This document shows positions 46,534 to 55,965 of a DNA stretch of 64,000 nt, in pieces. The DNA lies in assembly GCA_015178975.1 (NCBI GenBank), contig WHVD01000065.1, positions 248,001 to 312,000 of the forward strand, written 5' to 3'. The notes beneath the pieces are model-generated. The model did not search any database. It saw nothing but the letters and a program-made list of their open reading frames with translations, and was not told the origin of the DNA. Positions within the stretch are counted from its first letter, which is position 1. Each line of letters begins with the position of its first letter. The translations under genes and the position numbers were made by a program. The stretch comes from Hysterangium stoloniferum. Its lineage: Eukaryota; Basidiomycota; Agaricomycetes; Hysterangiales; Hysterangiaceae.

Positions 46534-49500
46534 CTCTCCCTGACTAAACGTGCTCCTTAGGATCGCAAAGGCAAAGTGCGATGCATTGTCGTATATGTGC
46601 GATGTGTGTAAGTGGTTTAGTGAATATATCTGCGAGGTTATCGATAGATGCGAGTTGTCGTACTTCAACATCACCACTAGCGACACGTTCCCTAATATAA
46701 TGATATCTGATATCAATGTGCTTAACTCGTGAGTTATGCTTGGCATTCTTGGTTAATGACACAGCTCCAGCATTATCGTTCCACAGGATCGCTAGTCGTG
46801 GCTGAGAGTATCCGACTTCATCCATTGCTGAGTACATCCACAATATCTGTTTCATGGCTTTAGTAAGTGCCATGTATTCTGCTTCTGTTGTTGAGAGTGC
46901 TACAGTAGGCTGATATTGGGATCCCCAGGCAGTTGGACCTCCCACTTGTATAAAAACATGTCCAGAACATGAGTGGCGATTATCGAGGTCACCACTGTAG
47001 TCTGCATCCACATACCCCACTGGCTGTAGGTCCTTGTACTCCCCTCCATAAGTGATCTTATAGTCGAGTGTACCCTTGATGTACCAAAGTACATGTGTGA
47101 GTGCATTCCAGTGGGTACGGCCCGGGTTGGATGAAAATTTGCTTAATGTGGATACTGCATATGATAAGTCAGGTCATGTAGCAATTTGAGCATACATAAT
47201 TGAGCCTAATAATTCGCGATAGGGTTTGTCTGCCATGAAGGCACGATCCTCTGGTATAATGGGTGCCATACTATTAGTAAGGGTGATTCCAGTAGGGAGT
47301 GGTATTCCTTTAGGGTTACAATTCGCCATTCCAAACCTTTCAAGTACACACTCCAGGTAAGCTCGCTGGGAAATGCTTATTGTCCCGGCTGTCCTATCTC
47401 TGTCAATCCGTATTCCTAAGACCAAGTTTGCATCACCTAAATCTTTCATCTCGTAAGTCATACCCAATTCCTCTTTCGCTCGTTCAGCTTCCTCCTTGGA
47501 CGAGGAAATACCTGTTGTGTCGTTGGTATATGTACTAGTAATAGTGATATCGCCATTTGCATGTCTGGATCGGACTGCAGGGTCGGCCTTGGACCTGTAA
47601 TATCCCAGTTCGCCCATTTCTTTGTTTAATGCCTCTGCCCAGTTATACGCGCCATCCATAGTCCCATAAAGTGTCTTGTTCAGTTTCCTGATCTTTCCAT
47701 CTACTTTTGCTCCATCAGGTAGTTCAATATATATAATTGCTTGTGGGTGAGAATTCAAGTAGGCGGCAACATAATCGATTTGCCAAGCTTCCATATCCAT
47801 TGCTGCTGCGATTGCAAGGTTCATATGTAGTGATTCATACCGAACAACTGATGCATATGTCTCGAAGAAATCGACTCCAGGGATTTGTGTGAATCCTTTT
47901 GCAACTAGACGGGCTTTTCGTGCGACAAGATTTCCCTCGGCATCGTATTTGTTGGCAAATGTCCAACGAGTTTGTACCAGGCATACATTTGCAGGGGGCT
48001 CAATAACCTCCCACACCGCTTGTTCCTTCATAATGGCTAATTCTTTAGTAATAGGTGCAGTCCAGATGTCAGGCCATGTCATCGCCTCTGCATATGAGTT
48101 AGGGAGCCAGTAATTTAGTGGGTCAGGTAGTTTAGCCACGGTGGTCTCCCTTGCAGTGTATAGGGCCTTTATAATGTTAGTCTCTGTGGGATACCTTGCA
48201 TCCAATGCCCAATCCTTTCCAGCTTGTTTGGCTTCCTCAGCTGTACGCTCAAATTCTTGTGAGTTGAGTATTGCCTGTGTTGGGGTATGGGTACGTGTGG
48301 AGGTACATATCACAGGCTCTGTTGTAGTCACTGGAGTTATTGATTCGGGTGTCTCAGATGTAGTTGGTATGGCTAATGCATCTTGAGGTATATTATTGTT
48401 GAATTCCTCTCCCTCGCTTGATGGGACTGTGGAAGGAATTGTCTTGTTGCCCTGGCCCTCCTCAAAGATTACATCTCGCGACCGGAAGATCTTCCGTGTC
48501 AAGGGGTCGTATAGTCAATAAGTGTTGCACCCAAAATAGCCAATCAGTATACATTTTACAGATCTTGGCTCCAGCTTGCTAAGACCACCACCTGCCTCCA
48601 CTGGTATTTTCACATAAGCTGTACACCCAAAAGGGCGCAGATGTGAAACGTCAGGCTTCATGCTGTTCCATAGTTCGAAGGGTGTTATGGATGGGTTCCT
48701 TATGTTGGGTACTAGATTGCTGGTGTAAATAATCGTTGATGTGATTTCACACCACATTGATGGTGGTAATCCAGCTTCATGCAATAATATTCGTACATGT
48801 TCGATAATTGTACATTGTGTACACTTGACAACGCCATTTGACTGAGAGGAATATGCAGTGGTCGTTTCATGTATGATCCCTTGATTTGTGAAAAAATCTC
48901 GCCATAGTGTGTTGCAGAATTCAGTGCCTTCATCCATTCGTACACGTTGAACATGCTTTCCTGTTTGCCATTCTGCCAGGACAATGTATTGTTTGAGGGC
49001 TTGTAGCGTTGTGTCGGCCTGTTTATCAGCAAGAAAATATCCTTCAGTATACCCCGACGAACCATCTACAAGAGGCATCATATAGGATTTTCCACCAGTA
49101 GATCTTATGCGTGATGGTCCCCATAAGTCGACATATATATGCTCGCCAATTGTCATTTCTCGTCAGTCATTGGTATGAAAGGGGCGGTGTGTATGTTTAC
49201 CCATAATGCAGTCCTCGCATGCCCCAGGTTTTGGCGTGACTGAAGTGATATCCAGCCCATTGATGGTTTTGTCATGGTGCATTTGCTCAATTGTTTGGTA
49301 GCTGATGTGGCAGAAATGTCGATTCCACGTATCGATATCAGTTGGTTTGACATGTGAACGAGTGGCATAAACAGTTACTGTGTTTTTCACAGTGAGGGCC
49401 TTTTCCATATTTGGGGGTCCCGGGTTGGCCATAGCGGGATTGAGTAATGGATGTATATCCACCTCATACATAGTTCCTACACTTCTTCCACGCATGAATG

Positions 49501-50518
49501 GTTTGTCATTGTTGTCAATGAAAGTGACACCACTCCCACCAAAAACTGCATAACACCCAGCTTTATCCATGCAGCTGATGGATATTAAGTTGTGGGACAA
49601 ACTAGGGGTGTGTAGGGCATTTTGGAAAGAGATATCGATTATCTTACCGTTGAAGTTGATTTGTTTTTGAACGGTACCTATGCCATGTATACGGAATGTT
49701 CCCCCAATTGTAGCTGTCGTCCCAATCTTTCCATTAAAGGGTGTATATGTCGAGAAGTCGTTGATGTTGGTGAAACAATGATCACTGGCCGCTGAATCAA
49801 CGTAAGTGACAGTATGGGGCATTGATGGCTTTGTGAGTTGCGTCATGAAGGCATAAAAGTTATTCCCGGGGGTACCATTTACTTTTTCAGTGGGGACAAG
49901 AGCAATATTGGCTGTGGTTGTCTGGGATCCGGGCTGTGATATGGGTGGATTAATGGCACTTCCTTTCTTCCTCCACCAGTTGGGATATTGTCCCTCCATT
50001 CCCCCTCCAGGCTTAAAGCATTTGTCAATTGTGTGGCCTATTCTTCAGCAGACTGGATTTGAACAGACGAGTGAGCTACGTGTCGCTCTCTGCTGTGTCG
50101 TAGCCAGAGCTTGGGTAGTTTGGGGCATTGGTCTCCTATGGTGGGCAAGCACCGCATCATGTATAGTGAGCCTTGCAATGACATCAGCTGACGTTTTCTG
50201 CTCGTAAAGTGTACTAATATAAATTGACCATTCGACAGGCATTGAGCCAAGAATAATGGTGTGAAAATCAGAATCATTGATCTTGCTGCCCTGTCCTGTC
50301 GCTTTCTCCCAGGCTTCCTGGAGGATGGCAAAGTGAGCAGTCAAATCTGCCCCATCAATATGTCTGATCGAACGAAGGGCATTCTCGGCGTTCAAAAGGC
50401 CTATATCAGAAACTGCATCATATATTGTAGTAAGTGCACTCCATGCCTCTGTTGCAGTTTGCGTTGATTTAATCCCGAAACCTAACAGGTTCTTGATATT
50501 GAGCGTGATGATGCTCTT

Positions 50519-51338
50519 TGTTACGACCGGACAAATCCCGCCGGACTCCGGGCACTAACTCGTACGCCCCCATGCGCTACAAGCACCAATCGTCTGTTTA
50601 TAGGATTTCCCGCCCGGACTCCGTTACGTCAAGACTTGTTACGTTCGACCTCATTAAGACACATATCAGTCACTGGACTTCCCCCGGACTCCGTCTCTGT
50701 CTATGTCCGTCTTCGTCCCACGCATCAGTCACCGGAACCCGCTTAGAATCCCGTCACCGCTCTAATCGAGCCCCGTTCCCGTTTTAGTCAAATGACCTGT
50801 CACGATTTAGGACTCCGCTCCCGCTCCGTTTCCCGTTATGGGTTATGCTTTGTCACGATTCGGACTCCGCTCCGTTCCGTCCCGTTCCTAACACCAATTT
50901 GGTGTTTACTATTCCCGTTTTAGGTTTTGCTCGTTTCGTCTCATTATTACTGGATTCGGTATGTCATGCATTCCACGGTCTATATAAACTGGCAGATGTT
51001 GTACATACAATCCAGTCAGAAAATTAGCTTAGATTCCCCCCAGTAATCTAATACATTTTCCTCTCTAAAACCCTACTCTTATCAGACCGCTCGCACTAGT
51101 CGGAGCCCACGGGCTCCGGCGCATCTATCTCTCTCGACTATCTCGATTCACGACTCTCGACTCACGACCTATGACTCACGACCCACGAACCCCCGCCCGG
51201 ACTCCCCGGGATTCCCGTCCGCCTGTCTGAAATTGGACAACACGATCTAGCAAGGGCACAGCCTATAAGCTGAAGCCAAGTCCTACCGGATATTCCGCGG
51301 GTTTCTCCAGAAACCTGCCCTGTGTGTGTATCCTAACA
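50519..51338 (+). repeat. Solo LTR-A inserted in Copia-2 gag
   Basis: 820 bp, TG...CA, flanked by TSD CTCTT (50514-50518, 51339-51343). CpG-rich compared with the LTR-A at 872, so more recent. TATA box near 50981, probable start AGTCAGAAAAT at 51014-51024, U5 hairpin box at about 51232-51284. Formed by recombination between LTRs of a full element after insertion. Confidence 0.95.
51232..51284 (+). ncRNA. Conserved U5 RNA hairpin box (copy 5)
   Basis: GGAC/GTCC outer stem, GGC/GCC, CAGC/GCTG, loop CTATAA. It is the best-preserved member with LTR ends and TSD, so it fixes the box about 55 nt before the LTR end. Confidence 0.65.
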
Positions 51339-51639
51339 CTCTTTGCGTAGGCATCACGCTGTGCCCATTCATCTGGAGTTGGTGTTGTAGATCCCCAGTA
51401 GCTTGTTGCTATCGGTGCCTGCGTGTTTGGTGAGATTACTGGCTTTGCGATACTCCCGCTGAGGTAGCCACACACTCCCCTAGCATTGGCTGCTGATAAT
51501 ACAGTTTCCTTCCAGGTGTACCATTTGCTCCCATCAAAACACTCATCAGTAAGGAGTTGGAATAATGCTGGTTGTGTGGACATGTTTAGAGGTCAGAGAT
51601 TAATGCGATTGCAAGTCGGTAGTCTGGTCGGAATTCAGT

Positions 51640-51800
51640 TTGGTTTCGAGTCAGTGTCTTTTGGTTTCGGGTCAGTGTCTTTTGGTTTCGGGTCAGTGTC
51701 TTTTGGTTTCGGGTCAGTGTCTTTTGGTTTCGGGTCAGTGTCTTTTGGTTTCGGGTCAGTGTCTTTCGGTTTCGGGTCAGTGTCTTTCGGTTTCGGTTTA
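51640..51800. repeat. 20-bp minisatellite in the Copia-2 leader
   Basis: About eight head-to-tail copies of GGTTTCGGGTCAGTGTCTTT with one or two base changes, between the primer site and the Gag start. The Copia-1 leader (12880-12935) has a short, irregular run of related CTGACC units, so the array expanded here. Confidence 0.9.
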
Positions 51801-51812
51801 TTGGCTTGGAAC

Positions 51813-51825
51813 GGGGCCCATAACC
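51813..51825 (-). other. Copia-2 primer-binding site
   Basis: On the minus strand reads GGTTATGGGCCCC directly after the 5' LTR; identical core to Copia-1 and the gag-only element. Confidence 0.8.
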
Positions 51826-52168
51826 TATAACAAATAGAATATCTCAGTCATTACAAGATATGTAGAACAACTAGTATTAAATGGAATACCTATAACAAAT
51901 AGAATATCTGTTAATTAAGTAAGCAAACTATAGCAGTAAACATATGAGTCGTGTCGTACCTCAGTCGTTACAAGATATGTAGAATGACTGAGGTTAGAGT
52001 ACAAATCCCCAACTATTCATGCATAGATAGCCAACTGGAACAATAGAACAAAAGAGCCAAAAGGGGTCACTGCCAAGAAAACAGACTATGGAATACAATA
52101 GGGGTTGAGGACCCTATGACTTCAAGTGTATCGGGATCCGGAGCATGTGTTAGTCTTGATCCGTAACA
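51826..52168 (-). repeat. Copia-2 5' LTR
   Basis: 343 bp, 98.5% identical to the 3' LTR by direct comparison. Confidence 0.93.
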
Positions 52169-52173
52169 ATTTT

Positions 52174-52316
52174 TGATGTCCATGTTTTGTTGGAATATGT
52201 GGTTCAGAGCCCTAAATCCCCACATGTATCCATGGTAGTTCTTATCCATGGCTTCAGTGCTGTCCACCATGCGGACATCTGAGTTTGGTCACTTCTGGTG
52301 ACTTGGTGGTCTATTT
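52174..52316. other. Spacer between Copia-2 and the gag-only element
   Basis: About 140 bp with a minus-strand open stretch that runs into the Copia-2 LTR. Origin unknown; probably an older repeat that received both insertions. Confidence 0.35.
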
Positions 52317-52475
52317 TGTTGGTTTTAGTTATATTATGTTGTAAGTTGTTGAGGAAACTCATGATTTACTAAATACACACTTTCATAGAATACACTCAGC
52401 TAAGATGTACTTTACAGTAGCTTAGTCATATGTACAAAACTTTGTCCATTTTTGTTATACTGTCAACATTTAACA

Positions 52476-52488
52476 GGTTATGGGCCCC
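52476..52488 (+). other. Primer-binding site of the gag-only element
   Basis: GGTTATGGGCCCC directly after the left LTR; half tRNA-iMet type. Confidence 0.8.
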
Positions 52489-52531
52489 ATGTCATTGCTT
52501 TAAAAAGTCACATTAATACTATCTCATTATC

Positions 52532-53328
52532 TTATATCTAACATCAATGCCTTACTTGCAAGTGTCCCGAAACTCTCAGGTGATAATTACCACAAATGGA
52601 AATTTTCACTGTCAATGGTTCTGGATGGTTCTGGATCTTGGAGTGTTGTGAGTAGTGGAACAAAGCCACCTAAAGATGAGAGTAGCAAAGAGTATTTGGA
52701 ATGGGAAAAGCATTCAGAGGATGGTTACACAGCAATTGGGCTTACAATCAAAACAAGTCAACAATTATATATTTGGGATTGTACTACTGGACCTGAGGCA
52801 TGGAAAGCACTTGCAAAAATTTACCAGGCAAATAATTGGGCCAACCAGATCTCATTGAAATGGCAGCTGTATACATACCGTCACAATGTTGAAAAACTGG
52901 TGATGGAATATGTACATGGGATTCTGACTCTTGCTTCACAACTTCAAGCAATTGGAGTTGAATTATGTGAGGAGGATGTGCTGGATGTCCTTATCTATTG
53001 TTTGGCTCCAGAGTTTAGTGCAGTTACAATTGCTCTCATGCAGTGAGTAGGATCACTTACCATTGAGGATATTTCTACAGCGCTGGTGGAAGAGGAGAGC
53101 TATTTGAAGGGCTGAAAGGACACTAATGATCAGTTTGCAATGAAAACAAGAACAGACTCATCAATTGTGAAACAGCTGACAAACTATAGATGCAATGGCG
53201 AAGGTCATATTGTGTGTTTTTGTCCTGCACCAAAACTAGTTGATTCATCGACAAGTGGATCACTTACTGAAATCCCAGAGGCTCTCACTGCAAGCACAGG
53301 GGAGAGTGTTTTTATATTGCATGTCTAA
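52532..53328 (+). pseudogene. gag: Copia-type Gag of the gag-only element
   Basis: Begins in the LSGDNYHKWKFSL region typical of Copia Gag, continues through YIWDCTTGPEAWKAL and LKWQLYTYRHN (UBN2-type Gag), then a zinc-knuckle remnant (YRCNGEGHIVCFCP, near 53180). TGA stops at about 53043 and 53114 interrupt it, and no clear start ATG precedes the conserved part. The intact capsid part may still be made from 52615. Confidence 0.8.
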
Positions 53329-53765
53329 TATCGTCACATGGAATAGGAGTCACAAGAAGGGCTCCAAGATCCGGCATTTTCTTTCTGGGAGGTTTGGGGA
53401 AATGTGTACTAGGAGCAAGGGATGCTCCAAGGTTTGATTCAATGCCAAAAGTACCAGATGATTTTTGTGTCTAGTGAGTGCAGCATATTTTCAAGTTTCG
53501 GATGAATATCGCATCTAGTGGGTGCAGCAGATTTTTGTTTTCAATTTTTGGATGGATTTTGTGTCAAGTGGGTGCATTCTCAACAACATACAAAGTGGGT
53601 GTGTTGGTTTTAGTTATATTATGTTGTAAGTCATTGAGGAAACTCATGATTTACTAAATATGCACTTTTGTAGAATATGCTCAGCTAAGATGTACTTTAC
53701 AGTAGCTTAGTCATATGTACAAAACTTTGTCTGTTTTCATTATACTGTCAACATTTAACATATTT

Positions 53766-54206
53766 GTCCACTAGGGTCACTATTTTGTGCCCCGATCACC
53801 CCCTCTATTCTATCATTCTAACATATTTCAGATAATATGCAGACTTATACTTGTGACAAGAAAACCGATCAGGTGTATACTCCACTATTAGGTACTGGTG
53901 CAGTCTGGTGTTTTGGCCATCCAGTCTATATCAGCGCGTGAAGTGGAACTCGCATGCAATCCGCTGTTTTGTCTGACTTAGTACTTAAATCAACATTTTA
54001 GAGGAAGTTCGGGGAGAAGAGAGCAAACGCTAGTATTTCCAATGAAGATACTTAAGTTCATACTGCTCTCAGGCTGGCAATTCATAATAGTCACCTCGAA
54101 GAAAGTGTACCGCAAGGATGAATAGTACGTGTATGTTTGATTATAAAAAATAGCTGAAAATGTTATATGTACAATACGTAGAGGAAGGTGGCTCAGAAAC
54201 TAGCAT
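53766..54206. other. Non-coding spacer
   Basis: No gene or repeat recognised. Confidence 0.4.
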
Positions 54207-54753
54207 TCAAAGAGACGAAGGATGGCTAAAGTTCAACTGATTCATTTCTTTGTCTTCGTTGGAATCACTGTCAACCTCTCCATCAGAATCAATGTCAACG
54301 TCTTCATCAGAATCAATGTCATCTAAATGGATATTATAATCAATATCCCTTAAGAAAAAAAGAGTAAATACCATGGCATAAAAGGTGAACAATATAAAGT
54401 AACGTACATCTGGGCCTCTTCTATACGTAAAAGACTGTCCTCCTGCGTTTGGTTCGTCAAGGCAAAAGCACCCGCGCGCTGCTCCATTCCCTCACTCAAC
54501 GTCTGCAGGGTGATTCTTTTCCGTCGCTTGCCATCAGTCTAACAAATCATTGATATTGTTCCCAAAGCCTCCACAGACACAAGGGAAGCATACTCACAGA
54601 TTGATATCGCCCAACGGTCATACTGTGTCCCGCTTCCAGTGCCAGTGTAGAGGCTGCATCCGACTGGGACTCAGAAATATCACCGGCGGAGTCCTCTTCA
54701 TCGTTAATAGGGATATTTGACAGTGTTTCATCGGGTGGCACTACTTCAGCCAT
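54207..54753 (-). CDS. Hypothetical acidic-tailed protein
   Basis: Exons 54598-54753, 54408-54538 and 54207-54348 join in frame from an ATG to 142 residues. Features: acidic start (MAEVVPPDETLS), a basic patch (DGKRRKRITLQ) that could be a nuclear signal, and a very acidic tail of DSDEDVDIDSDGE type. Not recognised. The ATG overlaps the stop of the next ORF upstream (ATGGCTGAAGTAG), so these may be one gene joined by a 35-nt intron or two separate ones. Confidence 0.5.
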
Positions 54754-55153
54754 ATTCTGTATCGTTGATTCAGGGGAAAAGCTGGGTCTACTCCAAGTAT
54801 ACTCTCCAGCTCATTTTGTTCCTGTATGATGCGTTTTATCGACTCAGGCATCACAAACAATCTACCCCTAGTAATTATAATTTAAATCAGATAAACAAGT
54901 TGAGTCGGTGTCACTTGATTTACGCTTACGGCCCTTCATCGAGTTCGACTCTCAGCGTCTTGTAGTTCTGACTGTAGCGACGACAGACCTCATCAAAAGT
55001 CAGCTTCCTAAGAGGGGATGCTTGTGGAGTAGGAACCAAGATTTCATTAACAATAGGTCTGGGCCTTTGTTGATAATGGGTATTGAAATAGTGGCGACTG
55101 CGTGGCGTGGTACTAGTCGTGTTTGATTTGAATTGTGGGGAGTTGGCAGACAT
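54741..55153 (-). CDS. Hypothetical protein, possible 5' part of the same locus
   Basis: Exons 54930-55153 and 54741-54867 close in frame at 116 residues. Ser/Thr/Arg-rich start (MSANSPQFKSNTTSTTPRSR), a proline stretch, then LRKLTFDEVCRRYSQNYKTLRVEL and a helix-like end (ESIKRIIQEQNELESIL). Not recognised. Joining the GGA codon near 54788 to the AAT before the downstream ATG would fuse it to the next ORF through a 35-nt intron, shorter than any other here. Confidence 0.5.
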
Positions 55154-55705
55154 TTTCTGTCAATAGATGGAATCATCTAAGGTATTTATGCAAATTCCCC
55201 ACGCAGTTGTGTTTTTCCAGTAAAATTGCTTCCTGTTCAAAGCTCGGGGTGGAGAAAAACAAAGTGAAAGGACTGAGAAAACCGAAGGATGGGGAGCTCA
55301 GTGTGTCTCGGATACCTCCCGAGTAGGTCGAGTGTCACAGATCTGTATCGCACTTGTTTAACGTGATTGGGTGGAAGACGCTTTGAGGCGGGGGGAGGGT
55401 GGTTAAAAGTGCTAGGAGTCAGGGAGGTGTGTTTGTCGACTTGATAACTGACAATGATAGTTAATGTAGTGCGTAATCTTTTTAGCAAGGAAAATAAAAC
55501 GGCGTGAAGGGCGTGAATTTTCATGTTAGCAACCCGCGGCGAAGCTAGCAGAAATTCGAATACTTCAGATAGTAAAAGACAACGAAATATAGTTACAATT
55601 ATGTTTAGGTGGTCATTGGGTCCCAAGTAGTCTCAAGATCCGACAACCTGGATCCAGCTCACAATCCCGATCTGGGTTTTAGGGTTTATAAATAAATCTA
55701 CAGCA

Positions 55706-55748
55706 TCACGTGACAATTCTTTTATTTTATTTATCACGTGACAATTCT
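55706..55748. promoter_or_regulatory. Direct repeat of a CACGTG-containing 15-mer
   Basis: TCACGTGACAATTCT occurs at 55706-55720 and 55734-55748, and again at 55953-55967 over the stop of the zinc-finger gene. CACGTG is a bHLH binding core. It lies upstream of the 55153 start by about 550 bp. Confidence 0.5.
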
Positions 55749-55965
55749 TTTTTTTTTTTTTGTTATATTTGTATCCCGCTTCAAGCAACAATGGCTAACT
55801 GCGGCTAGGGGGTGGAAAGGCCCCCAGAGAAACTATGCTACGGTGGTACGGTGGTAAGAAGTTCCGAGTGAGCTTCGTGTCTACGATGGATTTTAGAGGG
55901 CTCGAGTCAGGGTGGGGACGGTGAAAGTCGGCGTACGGAGTCGGATGTAGCTTCACGTGACAATT

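Larger units (their letters stand above)
46544..51583 (-). pseudogene. Copia-2 Gag-Pol (stops, RT active-site change, LTR insertion)
   Basis: Gag starts at 51583 (MSTQPALFQLL) and continues on the far side of the LTR insertion, its sequence joining smoothly (RDAYAKS then IITLNIKNLLG). Zinc knuckle near 50060-50010. Integrase core contains DLWGPSR (near 49120) and DEGTEFC (near 48930). RT: VVRYESLHMNLA near 47830; the expected Y-x-DD reads YTND near 47520, a G-to-A loss of an active-site Asp. RNase H: DADYSGD near 47000. In-frame TGA stops lie near 50042, 49160, 48515 and 47190; at least one (48515) is one C-to-T step from Arg CGA. Confidence 0.9.
46191..52168 (-). mobile_element. Copia-2, young Ty1/Copia element with nested LTR
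   Basis: TSD ATTTT on both sides (46186-46190, 52169-52173). LTRs of 343 bp each: 46191-46533 (3' LTR) and 51826-52168 (5' LTR), differing at only five positions, four of them former CpGs. Primer site at 51813-51825, polypurine GGGAGAG before the 3' LTR. The gag region is split by a solo LTR-A. Relative to Copia-1 it shares domain order and much protein sequence but has unrelated LTRs. Confidence 0.95.
52317..53760 (+). mobile_element. Gag-only, non-autonomous Copia-type element (TR-GAG-like)
   Basis: Two 159-bp TG...CA LTRs (52317-52475, 53602-53760), TSD TATTT (52312-52316, 53761-53765), primer site at 52476-52488 and only a gag-like ORF between; no protease, integrase, RT or RNase H. Total 1444 bp. 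Elements of this layout are known from plants as TR-GAGs and depend on another element's enzymes. The shared primer site with Copia-1 and Copia-2 suggests a related partner. Confidence 0.92.

Noticed and set aside
46191-52168. Host gene disrupted by Copia-2
   Set aside because: Sequence joining the two flanks across the TSD shows no coding continuity; it looks like older repeat DNA.
52067-52270. Minus-strand ORF in the spacer beside Copia-2
   Set aside because: Half of it is LTR sequence; the remaining ~34 residues match nothing I recognise.
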